A model generated the notes under the pieces. It saw nothing but the letters and a program-made list of their open reading frames with translations, made no database searches and was not told where the DNA came from. Shown here piece by piece: positions 1-9,019 of a DNA stretch of 64,000 bases; the stretch's first letter is position 1; each line of letters begins with the position of its first letter. The translations under genes were made by a program, and so were the position numbers. This DNA comes from Pelomonas sp. Root1217 (lineage in GTDB: Bacteria > Pseudomonadota > Gammaproteobacteria > Burkholderiales > Burkholderiaceae_C): the NCBI RefSeq assembly GCF_001425705.1, contig NZ_LMDC01000001.1:186001-250000 (forward strand), given 5' to 3'.

Positions 1-906
1 CCGCAGGGACTCCCAGGACTGTTTCAAGTGGTCAATGAACCACCTGCCCGCGGGCCCGGGCGGTTCGGAAGCCGGGTGATACGCGGACATGGTCAACATG
101 AAGCCCGTCCGCGGCATGTCGTCCACATCGAGGACAACCAGGGTGCCGTCAGCGATGTCCTTCTCGACCATGTGCAGTGGCATGCCGCCCCAGCCGACGC
201 AGTCCTTCAGGAAGGCGTACTTGGTCGACAGATCGGCTAGGCGCCAGGTCGACGGCGACACCACGCCGTAGTCGCGTCCTGCCATCAGGTCTGATCGGTC
301 GGTGAGCACCAGCTGGACGTGCTTCGCCAGCTCGCTCCGGGGAATCCGATCTGCCCATGCCGCGAGCGGATGGTTCGCCGCGGCGACCGATACCAGGGGC
401 AATTCGCCCAAGCGCTCGCTCACCAGCGACGGGAACGTCACAGCCGGCAAGGTCGAGAGAATGCCCAAACTGCACCGCCCATCCAGCACGGGCTGGTAAG
501 CCGCTCCCAGGCCCTCCACGAACAGGCGCAACGGCGTAAGAGGGAATTGGCTCGCAAATGCCTTTGCGGCAGCGCTGACGAGCGCAGTGGGGAAGAACAC
601 GTCAACCACCACCGAGAGCTCGGTCTCCTGGCCTGCCGCCATCAGCTTGGCTCGGGCCTTCAGCGTGTCCACACCAGACACGATGTTGCGGGCGTCGGCC
701 AGCAGAAGCACACCCTCCGCGGTGAGCTTCGGAAACCGGCCTGAGCGGTCGAAGAGCACCACGCCGATTTGCTGCTCCAACCCGCTGACCCAGCCGCTCA
801 CCGCTGACTGCACGCGGTTGAGCTTGCGTGCGGCGGCGGAAAAGCTGCCCTCGTCCACCGCGGCGATGAACGTCCTGAGCTGGTCCAAGGAAACGCCGTC
901 GAGCAA
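1..906 (-). CDS. LysR-family transcriptional regulator (3' end cut by window edge)
   Basis: The visible 302 codons read as a LysR-type regulator. A winged helix-turn-helix lies at about residues 5-65, with the typical LDQLRTFIAAVDEGSFSAAA pattern, followed by an effector-binding domain. No stop is reached before base 1, so only the last few residues should be missing. I chose the TTG start at 906-904 because AGGAG sits six bases upstream and no in-frame ATG fits the helix-turn-helix start. The gene diverges from yceI at 1088, and the 181-bp gap carries a perfect palindrome (953-978). It therefore probably controls the yceI-azoreductase-oxidoreductase-pirin cluster. The inducer is unknown. Confidence 0.9.
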   Translation of the reverse strand, partial: MLDGVSLDQLRTFIAAVDEGSFSAAARKLNRVQSAVSGWVSGLEQQIGVVLFDRSGRFPKLTAEGVLLLADARNIVSGVDTLKARAKLMAAGQETELSVVVDVFFPTALVSAAAKAFASQFPLTPLRLFVEGLGAAYQPVLDGRCSLGILSTLPAVTFPSLVSERLGELPLVSVAAANHPLAAWADRIPRSELAKHVQLVLTDRSDLMAGRDYGVVSPSTWRLADLSTKYAFLKDCVGWGGMPLHMVEKDIADGTLVVLDVDDMPRTGFMLTMSAYHPASEPPGPAGRWFIDHLKQSWESLR

Positions 907-952
907 TTGAGACTCCTTCCATCTCTTAAACAGATGGATCGAATCTCAATAT

Positions 953-978
953 ACCGGCTTCTCAGAATGGAAGCCGGT
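953..978. promoter_or_regulatory. Palindrome in the LysR-yceI divergent region, candidate operator
   Basis: ACCGGCTTC (953-961) and GAAGCCGGT (970-978) are perfect 9-bp inverted repeats separated by 8 bp, about 47 bp upstream of the LysR start. A T-N11-A spacing (T959 to A971), the usual core of LysR-type sites, lies at its centre. Position between divergent regulator and target genes supports an operator. No footprint evidence is available. Confidence 0.5.
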
Positions 979-1087
979 CTCCATCATTCGTTCCCATGCA
1001 GTCATCGCTGCAAAGGATAGGAGGCAGCAGGGACTCATCTCTGTTTTAGCCCCAGTTCCTGCAAGCCACCCTCAAAGGACCCGTCCC

Positions 1088-1666
1088 ATGCGCAAGACCC
1101 TCATCGCGGCCGCACTGGCCGCCGCCACCGCACTCGTCGGCACTGCTCACGCGGAAGTCGCAACCTACAGCATCGACCCCACGCACACCTTCGTGACCTT
1201 CGAGGTCACCCACTTCGGCACTTCGACCAACCGCGGTCGGTTCGACAAGAAGGAAGGAACCGTTCAACTCGACAAGGCGGCCAAGACCGGCAAGGTCGAA
1301 CTGACGCTCGAGACCGGCTCCATCAGCACCGGCACGGCCGCGTTCGACCAGCACCTGCAGAGCGACAACTTCCTCAACGCCGCCGCGTTCCCGACCGCCA
1401 AGTTCGTCGCCAGCACGTTCAGCTTCAACGGCGACAAGGTCAGCGAAGTGGCGGGGCAACTCACGCTGCTGGGCAAGACCCTCCCCGTCGTGCTGAAGGC
1501 CTCCAACTTCAACTGCTACACGAACCCCATCCTCAAGCGCGAGGTGTGCGGCGGTGACTTCGAGACCACGATTCAGCGCAGCCAATGGGGCATCGGCTGG
1601 GGCATCAACTTTGGCATCCCCGACACCGTGAAGCTCGCCGTGCAGGTCGAAGCCGTCAAGCAGTAA
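1088..1666 (+). CDS. yceI: YceI family periplasmic protein
   Basis: This 192-residue protein has a clear Sec signal peptide ending at about Ala22 (GTAHA). The mature part opens with the YceI signature YSIDPTHTFVTFEVTHFG. YceI proteins are lipocalin-like barrels that bind polyisoprenoid-type lipids in the periplasm and are often induced by stress or high pH. Length matches the family. It is the first gene of a four-gene run (yceI, azoreductase, NADP-binding protein, pirin) with 39-46 bp gaps, divergent from a LysR regulator. Co-regulation is inferred from layout. Confidence 0.9.
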   Translation: MRKTLIAAALAAATALVGTAHAEVATYSIDPTHTFVTFEVTHFGTSTNRGRFDKKEGTVQLDKAAKTGKVELTLETGSISTGTAAFDQHLQSDNFLNAAAFPTAKFVASTFSFNGDKVSEVAGQLTLLGKTLPVVLKASNFNCYTNPILKREVCGGDFETTIQRSQWGIGWGINFGIPDTVKLAVQVEAVKQ

Positions 1667-1705
1667 GCCCGCTGCGAACCACCCCCACCCACTTCGAGAC
1701 CCAAC

Positions 1706-2314
1706 ATGCAACTCCTTCATCTTGACTCCAGCGCCCTCGGCGCCGCGTCCGTCAGCCGCCAGCTGACTGCTGAAATCGTCGCTCGCCAGAAGGCGCTGCA
1801 CCCTGACATCGCCGTGACCTATCGCGACCTGGCGGCCGACCCCGCTTTGCACCTGACCGGCGCTCACATGGCCGCGCGCATGGGTGCCACCAGCGATGAC
1901 GCCACCATCAACGCCGACCTGGTCAAGGGCAACGCCTACATGGATGAGCTGTTCGCCGCGGACGTCCTCGTCATCGGCGCCCCCATGTACAACCTGTCGA
2001 TTCCGACGCCGCTCAAGGCCTGGATCGACCGCGTCGCTGTGGCCGGCAAGACCTTCCAGTACACCGCGACCGGGCCGCAAGGGTTGCTCACGGGCAAGAA
2101 GGCCTTCATCGCATCGGCGCGGGGCGGCGTCTACTCGGCCGGCAGCCCGGCTGCTGCGCTCGAGCACCAGGAAAGCTACCTCATTGGCCTGCTGGCCTTC
2201 CTCGGTGTGACCGACGTGAAGGTCGTGCGCGCCGAAGGCATCGCGTTCGGGCCGCAAGCCAAGGACGCCGCTATTGCCAAGGCCTTGCAAGACATCGAGG
2301 CGATTGCGGCCTAA
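1706..2314 (+). CDS. azoR: FMN-dependent NADH-azoreductase
   Basis: The 202-residue flavodoxin-fold protein starts MQLLHLDSSALG, where the phosphate of FMN normally binds. It also carries the family motif MYNLSIPTPLKAWIDRV (about residues 93-109) and an SARGG loop. AzoR enzymes are homodimeric cytoplasmic quinone and azo reductases using NADH, and usually act in defence against electrophilic quinones. It lies 39 bp after yceI and shares the presumed LysR control. The family assignment is firm; the physiological substrate is not visible. Confidence 0.9.
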   Translation: MQLLHLDSSALGAASVSRQLTAEIVARQKALHPDIAVTYRDLAADPALHLTGAHMAARMGATSDDATINADLVKGNAYMDELFAADVLVIGAPMYNLSIPTPLKAWIDRVAVAGKTFQYTATGPQGLLTGKKAFIASARGGVYSAGSPAAALEHQESYLIGLLAFLGVTDVKVVRAEGIAFGPQAKDAAIAKALQDIEAIAA

Positions 2315-2360
2315 AGGGCACGCGCTTCGCAAATCTCAAACCCCCATCGAAAGAATCATC

Positions 2361-2951
2361 ATGACCTCCTACTCCATCATCGGTTCCGGCAACGTCGGCA
2401 CCGCCCTGGCCCGTCACTTCGCCCGCAGCGGCATTTCCGTTCGGATCGCCAACACGCGCGGCCCCGAGTCCATTGCATCGCTTGCCGCTGAACTTGGCGA
2501 CAAGGTGGTTCCCGTCGCGTTGCAGGACGCTCTTGCCGCCGACATCGTCATCCTGGCCGTTCCGTTCCTTGCTCACGCAGCGGTCGGCGGAGCCCTCCCG
2601 AACTGGTCTGGCAAGGTCGTTGTAGACGCGATGAACACCTACGGCATCTCGCCGGAAGAGTTGAAGGGACAGGCTTCCACGGACGTGGTGGCTGCCGCTT
2701 TCCCAGGCGCGAAGGTGGTCAAGACGCTGAACCAGCTGCCGGCCAAGCTGCTCGCGCAAAACCCTGCGGTCAACGGTGGTCGGCGTGTCATGTTCGTGTC
2801 GAGCAACGACGCCGGCGCTGAGGCGGCGATGGCCAAGCTGGTCGCGGACCTGGGCTTCGCGCCGGTCCCTTTGGGCAAGGCGAACGAGGGCGGGCTGCTG
2901 ATCGGTATGGGCGGGCCGCTGATCCTGCAGAACCTCATCAAGCTGAGCTGA
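2361..2951 (+). CDS. NADP-binding oxidoreductase, F420-dependent NADP reductase-like family
   Basis: The 196-residue protein begins MTSYSIIGSGNVGTALARHF, a Rossmann GxGxxG nucleotide-binding motif. It continues with the compact fold of the F420-dependent NADP reductase family, including VVDAMNTYG and VVKTLNQLP. Burkholderiales generally lack conventional F420-dependent metabolism, so these homologues are usually generic NADP oxidoreductases. I used the ATG at 2361 because it sits at the glycine motif; longer in-frame starts would overlap the azoreductase gene. It is third in the LysR-linked cluster. The substrate is unknown. Confidence 0.82.
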   Translation: MTSYSIIGSGNVGTALARHFARSGISVRIANTRGPESIASLAAELGDKVVPVALQDALAADIVILAVPFLAHAAVGGALPNWSGKVVVDAMNTYGISPEELKGQASTDVVAAAFPGAKVVKTLNQLPAKLLAQNPAVNGGRRVMFVSSNDAGAEAAMAKLVADLGFAPVPLGKANEGGLLIGMGGPLILQNLIKLS

Positions 2952-2995
2952 CTGCCGGCCAAGGGCGTCTCGCCTCTGCTCACTTCGGATTCACC

Positions 2996-3970
2996 ATGCC
3001 CCGTTCCATCATCAGCGTCGCCCGGCTCGGCACCCCCTGGGAAACCATCGACCCGTTTCTCGTCTGCGCCTATCACCTCGACCACTATCCAGCTGGGAAC
3101 GCCGACTTGGGACCGGTTGAGCCACCACCTACCGATACAGGTGCCGGAAAGCCCTGGCGCATGTACTTTGGGCAGACGGTGCCAGGCTTCCCTGCCCACC
3201 CGCATCGCGGCTTCGAGACCATCACCATCGTCCGCCAGGGCGTGGTCGACCACTCGGACTCACTGGGCGCCACAGCCCGGTATGGCGCGGGCGATGTGCA
3301 GTGGCTGACTGCGGGGCGTGGTGTCGTGCATGCGGAGATGTTCCCTTTGCTGGACCCCCTCGAGCCGAACACGCTGGAGCTGTTTCAGATATGGCTGAAC
3401 CTGCCGGCGCGCGACAAGATGGCTGAGCCCAGCTTCAAGATGTTCTGGGCCGAGGACATCCCGAGGCATGTTGAAGCCGGCGTCGACGTCACATGCATCG
3501 TCGGCGCCTTGCACGGAGTGGACATGCAAGAGCCGCCGTCACCGCCTTCAAGGTCATGGGCATCAGACCCTAGTTCGGACTTGGCCGTGTGGACGTTGAA
3601 GATGGCCCCGGGTGCGAGGTGGCAGCTGCCGGCTGCCTTGGGTAGCGGCACGCGCAGGCAGCTCCTCTTCTTCAAGGGCTCCACGCTGACCATCGACGGT
3701 GAGTGCGTCGACGCGCGTTCTGCTATCGAGGTCGACTGCTCCGCCGTGGTCGAGCTTGTAAATGGGTGCAAGGAAACCGAGGTACTGCTGCTCCAAGGCC
3801 GCCCGATTGAAGAACCCGTCGCGCAGCACGGGCCGTTCGTGATGAACACGCTCGACGAAATCAGACGTGCTTACGCAGACTACCGAGACACCCGCTTTGG
3901 AGATTGGTCTTGGGGCGTCTACGACCCGAACCATGGCTCGAAGCAGGGAAGGTTCGCGTCAACCGATTGA
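2996..3970 (+). CDS. Pirin family protein
   Basis: The 324-residue protein is a two-domain cupin of the pirin family. The metal-binding set is visible in the N-terminal cupin: HPHRG (about residues 63-67) and, further on, VVHAEM with the third His and the Glu. Bacterial pirins bind iron and some, such as YhhW, have quercetinase activity. The C-terminal part ends with a pirin-C type region. It closes the yceI cluster, and its company with an azoreductase suggests a redox or quinone-related role, which is inference only. Confidence 0.87.
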   Translation: MPRSIISVARLGTPWETIDPFLVCAYHLDHYPAGNADLGPVEPPPTDTGAGKPWRMYFGQTVPGFPAHPHRGFETITIVRQGVVDHSDSLGATARYGAGDVQWLTAGRGVVHAEMFPLLDPLEPNTLELFQIWLNLPARDKMAEPSFKMFWAEDIPRHVEAGVDVTCIVGALHGVDMQEPPSPPSRSWASDPSSDLAVWTLKMAPGARWQLPAALGSGTRRQLLFFKGSTLTIDGECVDARSAIEVDCSAVVELVNGCKETEVLLLQGRPIEEPVAQHGPFVMNTLDEIRRAYADYRDTRFGDWSWGVYDPNHGSKQGRFASTD

Positions 3971-4141
3971 CGTTCGAGGACCGTGGTCAAGCGACTGCTC
4001 CCATGGGCGAAGCTGCCGGTCGGTGCCAGCAGCGCTCAACGACCGGTCCGGACGGATGCTGTCGCTGCTGCATTGGCATGTGAATGACTCAGCTCAGCCT
4101 GAAGCGGCCCCCCGCGCACGTCAGCTTGCAGGCGGACCGTA

Positions 4142-5137
4142 CTACCGCCCCAACCCAAAACTGCTCCGATACGCCCGCGGCGCCAGCCCCAGTCGCGCCT
4201 GGAAGTGGTGCCGCAGCGCCTGCACGCTGCCAAAGCCGGCCTCGGCCGCGACGCTCTCCACCGGCAGGCTGCTGGCTTCCAGCAGCCGCTGCGCCTCGGC
4301 GACGCGCTCGGCGATCAGCCAGTCGCCGGGGGACTGGCCGGTGGCCTCGGTGAAGCGCCGCAGCAGCGTGCGCGGGCTCATGGCGCTGGCCGCGGCCATG
4401 CGCTCCAGCGTCCATGGCGCGCGCAGGTCGGCGCGCACCTGGTCCATCAGACTGGACAGCCGGTTCGTGCGGTCGCGCGGCACCGGCCGCTCGATGAACT
4501 GCGCTTGCCCGCCGCCGCGGTGCGCGGGCATCACCAGCCGGCGGGCGACGCTGTTGGCGGCCTCCACGCCGAAGTCGCTGCGCACGAGGTGCAACATCAG
4601 GTCGATGCCCGCCGCGCTGCCGGCCGACGTGAAGACGCGGTCCTCCTCGGCGTAGAGCACGCCGGCATCCACGGCTATGGCCGGGTGGCGCTCGCGCAGC
4701 TGGTCGGCATAGCGCCAGTGCGTGGCCGCGCGGCGGCCGTCCAGCAGGCCGGTGGCGGCCAGCACGAAGGCGCCCGAGCAGATCGACGCCAGCCGTGCGC
4801 CGCGCTGCCAGGCCTTGCGCAACCGCTTGGCCAGCGCCTCGGGCACCGGCACATCCGCACCCTTCCAGCCGGCCATGACGATGAGGTCGGCCTGGTCCAG
4901 CAGTTCGATGCCGCCGTCGCTCGTCACGCTCAACCCGCCGTGGGCGCGCAGCGGCCCGGACTCGACGGCGGCGCTGGCGAAGCGGTACCAGCCCGGGCCC
5001 ATCTCCGGCCGCGCCAGGCCGAAGACCTCGGCGGCGATGGCGAACTCGAAGGTGCACAGGCCGTCGTAGACCGGGGCGACGACAAGCGGCCCGGCGGTGG
5101 TGGTGGCGTTTGGCGCGATCTTGGCGATACGGGTCAT
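4142..5137 (-). CDS. GlxA-type transcriptional regulator (DJ-1/PfpI domain plus AraC helix-turn-helix)
   Basis: The 331-residue protein has an N-terminal DJ-1/PfpI domain (about residues 15-185), including the nucleophile-elbow segment LASICSGAFVLAATGLLDG. A C-terminal AraC double helix-turn-helix (about 225-325) is typical of GlxA/FtrA regulators. The open frame runs further upstream, but ATG at 5135-5137 is preferred because homology starts there and longer versions cross into the divergent rhodanese gene. The two genes are 66 bp apart and divergent, so regulation of the rhodanese is likely by position. Confidence 0.88.
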   Translation of the reverse strand: MTRIAKIAPNATTTAGPLVVAPVYDGLCTFEFAIAAEVFGLARPEMGPGWYRFASAAVESGPLRAHGGLSVTSDGGIELLDQADLIVMAGWKGADVPVPEALAKRLRKAWQRGARLASICSGAFVLAATGLLDGRRAATHWRYADQLRERHPAIAVDAGVLYAEEDRVFTSAGSAAGIDLMLHLVRSDFGVEAANSVARRLVMPAHRGGGQAQFIERPVPRDRTNRLSSLMDQVRADLRAPWTLERMAAASAMSPRTLLRRFTEATGQSPGDWLIAERVAEAQRLLEASSLPVESVAAEAGFGSVQALRHHFQARLGLAPRAYRSSFGLGR

Positions 5138-5203
5138 GGACGCCAATTGTGGCCCGGGCCGGCTGTCGCGACCATGGCGGCACCTGTTCAACGGAGCCCC
5201 ACC

Positions 5204-5608
5204 ATGCCTTCTCAAGTGACCGCCATTCCCGCCGCCCCGTCCGCGCAAGCCGAGGCGCACTTCGCCGCCGAATTCACTTTCGAAGCCGACTGCTGGGACG
5301 TGCACGACGCGCTGGCCCAGGGCGCCGATTTCGTGCTGCTGGATGTGCGCTCGGCCGAGCTGTTTGCCCGCGGCCATGTGCCAGGCGCCATCCACTTTCC
5401 GCACGGCAAGCTCGTCGAGAGCAAGCTGGCCGCGTGGCCGGCCGACACCTTGTTCGTGACCTACTGCGCCGGCCCGCACTGCAACGGCGCGGCTCGTGGC
5501 GCGCTGCGGCTGGCGCGGCTGGGCCGGCCGGTGAAGATCATGGCCGGCGGCATCACCGGCTGGCTGGACGAAGGCTTTGAGCTGGCGCGCGAGGCCGTTC
5601 CTGCTTGA
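5204..5608 (+). CDS. Rhodanese-like domain protein
   Basis: The 134-residue protein is a single rhodanese domain. DVRSAELFARGHVPGAIHFP is the hallmark first half. The catalytic loop is YCAGPHCNGA, with Cys88 at the sulfur-carrying position and an extra Cys in the loop. Rhodaneses move sulfane sulfur as a persulfide. The frame is open far upstream, but ATG 5204 fits the family; ATG 5174 is an alternative. It is divergent from a GlxA-type regulator, a common arrangement for such pairs. Confidence 0.85.
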   Translation: MPSQVTAIPAAPSAQAEAHFAAEFTFEADCWDVHDALAQGADFVLLDVRSAELFARGHVPGAIHFPHGKLVESKLAAWPADTLFVTYCAGPHCNGAARGALRLARLGRPVKIMAGGITGWLDEGFELAREAVPA

Positions 5609-5627
5609 GTCGACGCTCGCTTCGGCT

Positions 5628-6206
5628 TCAATTCGCCGCGGCGGCTTCCTTGCGCGCGCCAGGGCGGCGGCACTTCCACAGCCCCAGCAGGGCCACGCCG
5701 GTCAGGGCCAGGGTTGCGGGTTCGGGCGTGGCCCGGTGGTCGTCAGTCCACCAGGACTCGAATTTGAATTCGGCCGGGATGACCGGGACGTCCACGCTGA
5801 CGAAAAACTTCGAGCCGGGATCCAGAATGCTCGCCGCCGAATGGAAATCGAAGTCAATCGTCTCCGCCGCGGCGTCCAGTGTTGCATCCCAGAATTCAAG
5901 GGAATCGACGTCGAGAAATTGAGTCCGGGCCGACTTGAGCTTGATGTGCCCGCAACCGGCGAGGCAACGGAAGTGGAAGTCCGTCGCAACGCCCGTCCCC
6001 AGAAACACTTCACCCGCCGAGCCCGTGCCGAAGGGGGGCATGCTCCATCCCCGTACCCCATCGAGCGCCCAATGATGGCCCAGGCAGTCGGTGCCGGAGG
6101 TCGCCCCGGCCGTGGACGTTGTCGTGCAAATGATGCCGGCTTGGGCGCCAAGGCAAACCATTGAACATCCGGCCACCAGCAGGCGGGCCATTCGGGAGCT
6201 CAGCAT
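5628..6206 (-). CDS. PEP-CTERM sorting-domain secreted protein
   Basis: The 192-residue protein starts MLSSRMARLLVAGCSMVCLG, a signal peptide, and ends with a PEP-CTERM tag. The tag is TPEPATLALTGVALLGLW followed by a basic tail (CRRPGARK). Such tags are cut by exosortase in bacteria that make an extracellular polysaccharide matrix. The body carries several Cys residues and no recognised domain. ATG 6206 is chosen over an upstream in-frame ATG (6254) because it places the signal peptide at the N-terminus. The exosortase itself is not in the window. Confidence 0.85.
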   Translation of the reverse strand: MLSSRMARLLVAGCSMVCLGAQAGIICTTTSTAGATSGTDCLGHHWALDGVRGWSMPPFGTGSAGEVFLGTGVATDFHFRCLAGCGHIKLKSARTQFLDVDSLEFWDATLDAAAETIDFDFHSAASILDPGSKFFVSVDVPVIPAEFKFESWWTDDHRATPEPATLALTGVALLGLWKCRRPGARKEAAAAN

Positions 6207-6423
6207 GATTGCCTCCTCGGCTTTGCGAGTCACCGAAACGCTCGGCCCCGTCAATTCAATCTAGTGCGGCAGTCCCGGACACCGCCGCTCCAAAACCCTC
6301 AGTACCCCTCGGACGCGGCCCCGTCCACCGCAAGTGGAATGAGGCGCGCGTGTCGTTGTGGCGGCGGTTGGCGGGGCATCCGCGCCGGGAGGCGTCCGTC
6401 GGCGCCGGCTAGCATCTGGCGCC

Positions 6424-8658
6424 ATGAACATCCTTGCTGCCCGCCTCTTTGCCGTGTCCACCTTGTTGTGGATCGCGGCCGGCGCCCAAGCCCAGCCCCA
6501 AGTTCCGGCCCCCAATCCGCTCACCCTCGAACGCCTCACCGCCGACCCGCCGCTGGCCGGCCGCCTGCCGCGCCAGGCCGAGATCTCGCCCGGCGGGCAA
6601 TGGGTCAGCTTCCTGCGCCCCTCGGCGGCCGACAGCGAGGTGCTGGAGCTGTGGGCCCAACCCGCGGCCGGCGGCGAGCCGCGCAAGCTCGTCAGCGCGG
6701 CCGACCTGCTGGGCGGCGCCGCGCAGAAGCTCAGCGAGGCCGAGAAGATGGCCTTGGAGCGCCAGCGCATCAACCAGCGCGGCATCACCGGCTACCAGTG
6801 GTGCGGCAGCGATGACAGCGCGCTGCTGTTCCCGCTGTCGGGCGACCTCTACCTGGTGCGCCTCGGTGCGGCCGGCCCACAAGCGCAGCGCCTGACGAAT
6901 ACGCCCGACTCGCCGGAACAGGACCCCCGTTGCACGGCCGATGGCAAGAGTCTGGCCTTCGTGCAGGGCGGCAATCTCTTGGTGCTGCCGCTGGCCGAGG
7001 GCGCCCAGCCGCGCGAGCTCACAAGTGACGGCAGCGGCACGCTGAGCTGGGGCCTGGCCGAATTCATCGCGGCGGAGGAGCTGTCGCGCCAGCGTGGCTT
7101 TTGGTGGTCCAAGGACGGCAAGTCGCTGCTGGCGCTGCGCGTTGACGAGTCCGGCGTGGCCGTCAAGACGCGGGCCCAGATCTTTGCCGACCGCACGGCC
7201 ATGACCGAGCAGCGCTACCCGGCCGCCGGTGAGGCCAATGCCAAGGTCACGGCCTTCGTCATCGACGCCGCCACCGGCCAGCGCCGCGAGCTGCCGTTGC
7301 CGGCGACCGCCGAGTACGTCGCCCGCGCCGGCTGGTTTGCCGACGGCACGCCCTGGCTGCAATGGTTCAACCGCGAACAGACGCGGTTGACGCTGACGGA
7401 GTTCAAGGGCGCGCCACGCGACATCGCGGTAGAGACAGATGCCGCCTGGGTCGAAGTCCATGACGATCTCATCGAGACGCCGCGCGGCCTGCTGTGGTCC
7501 AGCGAGGCCTCGGGCCGTCGCCAGCTGCTGCTGGTCAACCGCGCGACCGGACATCGCACGCCGCTGACGCAGCAGGCCGAAGCGGTGGCGCATGCCGTGT
7601 GCGTGGGTGAGCGAGGTGTCGTCTTCGCTGCCGCCGGCGACCGCGGCAAGACCAGGGACCTTTACCTGCAGGCGCTGACCGGCGGCAAGGCCCAGGCCCT
7701 GCCGGGTATGACCGAACGCCAGTGGCGCGATGCCAAGGGCGACACCGCCTGCGCCCGCCTGCTCATCACCCGCTCCGCCTGGGGCCAGCCACCGCGGCTG
7801 GAGTTGCGCAGCCTGGGGCGCGACGGCGCCATCGCGCTGGCCGGCGACGCGCCGGCTCCGGAGCTCGCGGCCTTCAGCAACACGCCAATCGTGCTGGACC
7901 TCACCGCTGCAGACGGCAGCACGCCGTTGAACGCATTCTTCTTCGCCGCCCAGGGCAGCCGCGAGACCAAGCGCCCCGTCATCGTCCTGGCTTATGGCGG
8001 CCCGGGCTCCGCGACGGTGAACTGGGGCTGGGGCCGCGACATGCCGCTGGTCGCCTATTGGCAGCAGCGCGGCTATGGCGTGCTGATGCTGGACGTGCGC
8101 GGCATGGAGCACCGCGACCGCGCCTTCACGCGCGCCCACTTCCGCAGCTTCGGCCAGCACGAGGTGGCTGACCTGTTCGCTGCCGTGCGCCAGCTGCCCG
8201 GCCGCGTGCCAGGCGTGGACGCGGTGCGCATCGGCTTCTTTGGCTGGAGCTATGGTGGCTTCCTGGGTGCGCGGGCGATGCTGGATGCTGACACGCCCTT
8301 CGCCGCAGCTGTTGCCGTGGCTCCCGTGACCGACTGGACGCTCTACGACACCGCCTACACCGAGCGCTATCTCGGCCTGCCCGAGGGCGGCAAAGCGGCG
8401 ACCTACGCGAACGCCAACCTGCCCGCTCGCGCGTCGCTGCTGTCCAAACCGCTGCTGCTGATGCACGGCACGGCCGACGACAACGTGCTGTTCGAGCACA
8501 CGCTGCGCCTCGTCGAGGCCCTGCAGACCGCCGGCAAGACCTTCGACCTGCAGATCTACCCGGGCAAGGCCCATGGCATCGCCGGCCGCGCGGCGCGGTT
8601 GCATCTCTATCGCACGATGGACGCCTTCTTCGACCGGCATCTGAAGTCCGCCCCATGA
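6424..8658 (+). CDS. Dipeptidyl-peptidase IV / S9 prolyl oligopeptidase family serine peptidase
   Basis: The 744-residue protein has a signal peptide (cleavage near AQA, residue 24), an N-terminal beta-propeller of DPP-IV type and a C-terminal alpha/beta-hydrolase domain. The catalytic triad is visible: Ser609 in GWSYGGF, Asp685/686 in HGTADDN and His717 in GKAHGI. The propeller contains EFIAAEELSRQRGFWW, the glutamate motif that anchors the substrate N-terminus in DPP IV. It is expected in the periplasm, removing X-Pro dipeptides. Its stop overlaps the start of the eIF1-like gene by four bases (ATGA). Confidence 0.9.
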   Translation: MNILAARLFAVSTLLWIAAGAQAQPQVPAPNPLTLERLTADPPLAGRLPRQAEISPGGQWVSFLRPSAADSEVLELWAQPAAGGEPRKLVSAADLLGGAAQKLSEAEKMALERQRINQRGITGYQWCGSDDSALLFPLSGDLYLVRLGAAGPQAQRLTNTPDSPEQDPRCTADGKSLAFVQGGNLLVLPLAEGAQPRELTSDGSGTLSWGLAEFIAAEELSRQRGFWWSKDGKSLLALRVDESGVAVKTRAQIFADRTAMTEQRYPAAGEANAKVTAFVIDAATGQRRELPLPATAEYVARAGWFADGTPWLQWFNREQTRLTLTEFKGAPRDIAVETDAAWVEVHDDLIETPRGLLWSSEASGRRQLLLVNRATGHRTPLTQQAEAVAHAVCVGERGVVFAAAGDRGKTRDLYLQALTGGKAQALPGMTERQWRDAKGDTACARLLITRSAWGQPPRLELRSLGRDGAIALAGDAPAPELAAFSNTPIVLDLTAADGSTPLNAFFFAAQGSRETKRPVIVLAYGGPGSATVNWGWGRDMPLVAYWQQRGYGVLMLDVRGMEHRDRAFTRAHFRSFGQHEVADLFAAVRQLPGRVPGVDAVRIGFFGWSYGGFLGARAMLDADTPFAAAVAVAPVTDWTLYDTAYTERYLGLPEGGKAATYANANLPARASLLSKPLLLMHGTADDNVLFEHTLRLVEALQTAGKTFDLQIYPGKAHGIAGRAARLHLYRTMDAFFDRHLKSAP

Positions 8659-8999
8659 CGCTGGTCTATTCCACCGATGTCGGCCGGGTCTGCCCCGGCT
8701 GCGGCCAACCCATTGGGCAATGCGTCTGCAAGGCCAAGACGCGCCCGGCCGGCGACGGCGTCGTGCGCGTCAGCCGCGAGACGGCGGGCCGCAAGGGCAA
8801 GGGCGTCACGGTCATCAAGGGCCTGCCACTGGATGATGCGGCGCTGACGGTCCTGGGCAAACAGCTCAAGGCCCTGTGCGGCAGCGGTGGCACGGTCAAG
8901 GACGGCGTCGTCGAGATCCAGGGCGACCACCTTGACAAGGTGCTGGCCTGGCTGAAGGCGCGGCCCGAGGGCTGGACGGTCAAACGGGCCGGCGGCTGA
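8655..8999 (+). CDS. yciH: eIF1/SUI1-like translation factor YciH
   Basis: The 114-residue protein matches bacterial SUI1 homologues: GRKGKGVTVIKGLPLDD in the centre and GGTVKDGVVEIQGDH near the end. YciH is reported to influence start-codon fidelity and the stress response in Escherichia coli. An N-terminal segment carries CPGC...CVC, which could bind a metal. The ATG overlaps the stop of the DPP-IV gene by four bases, implying translational coupling. dbpA, another RNA-related gene, follows after 20 bp. Confidence 0.88.
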   Translation: MTLVYSTDVGRVCPGCGQPIGQCVCKAKTRPAGDGVVRVSRETAGRKGKGVTVIKGLPLDDAALTVLGKQLKALCGSGGTVKDGVVEIQGDHLDKVLAWLKARPEGWTVKRAGG

Positions 9000-9019
9000 G
9001 CGCCAACGACAATCGCGGT

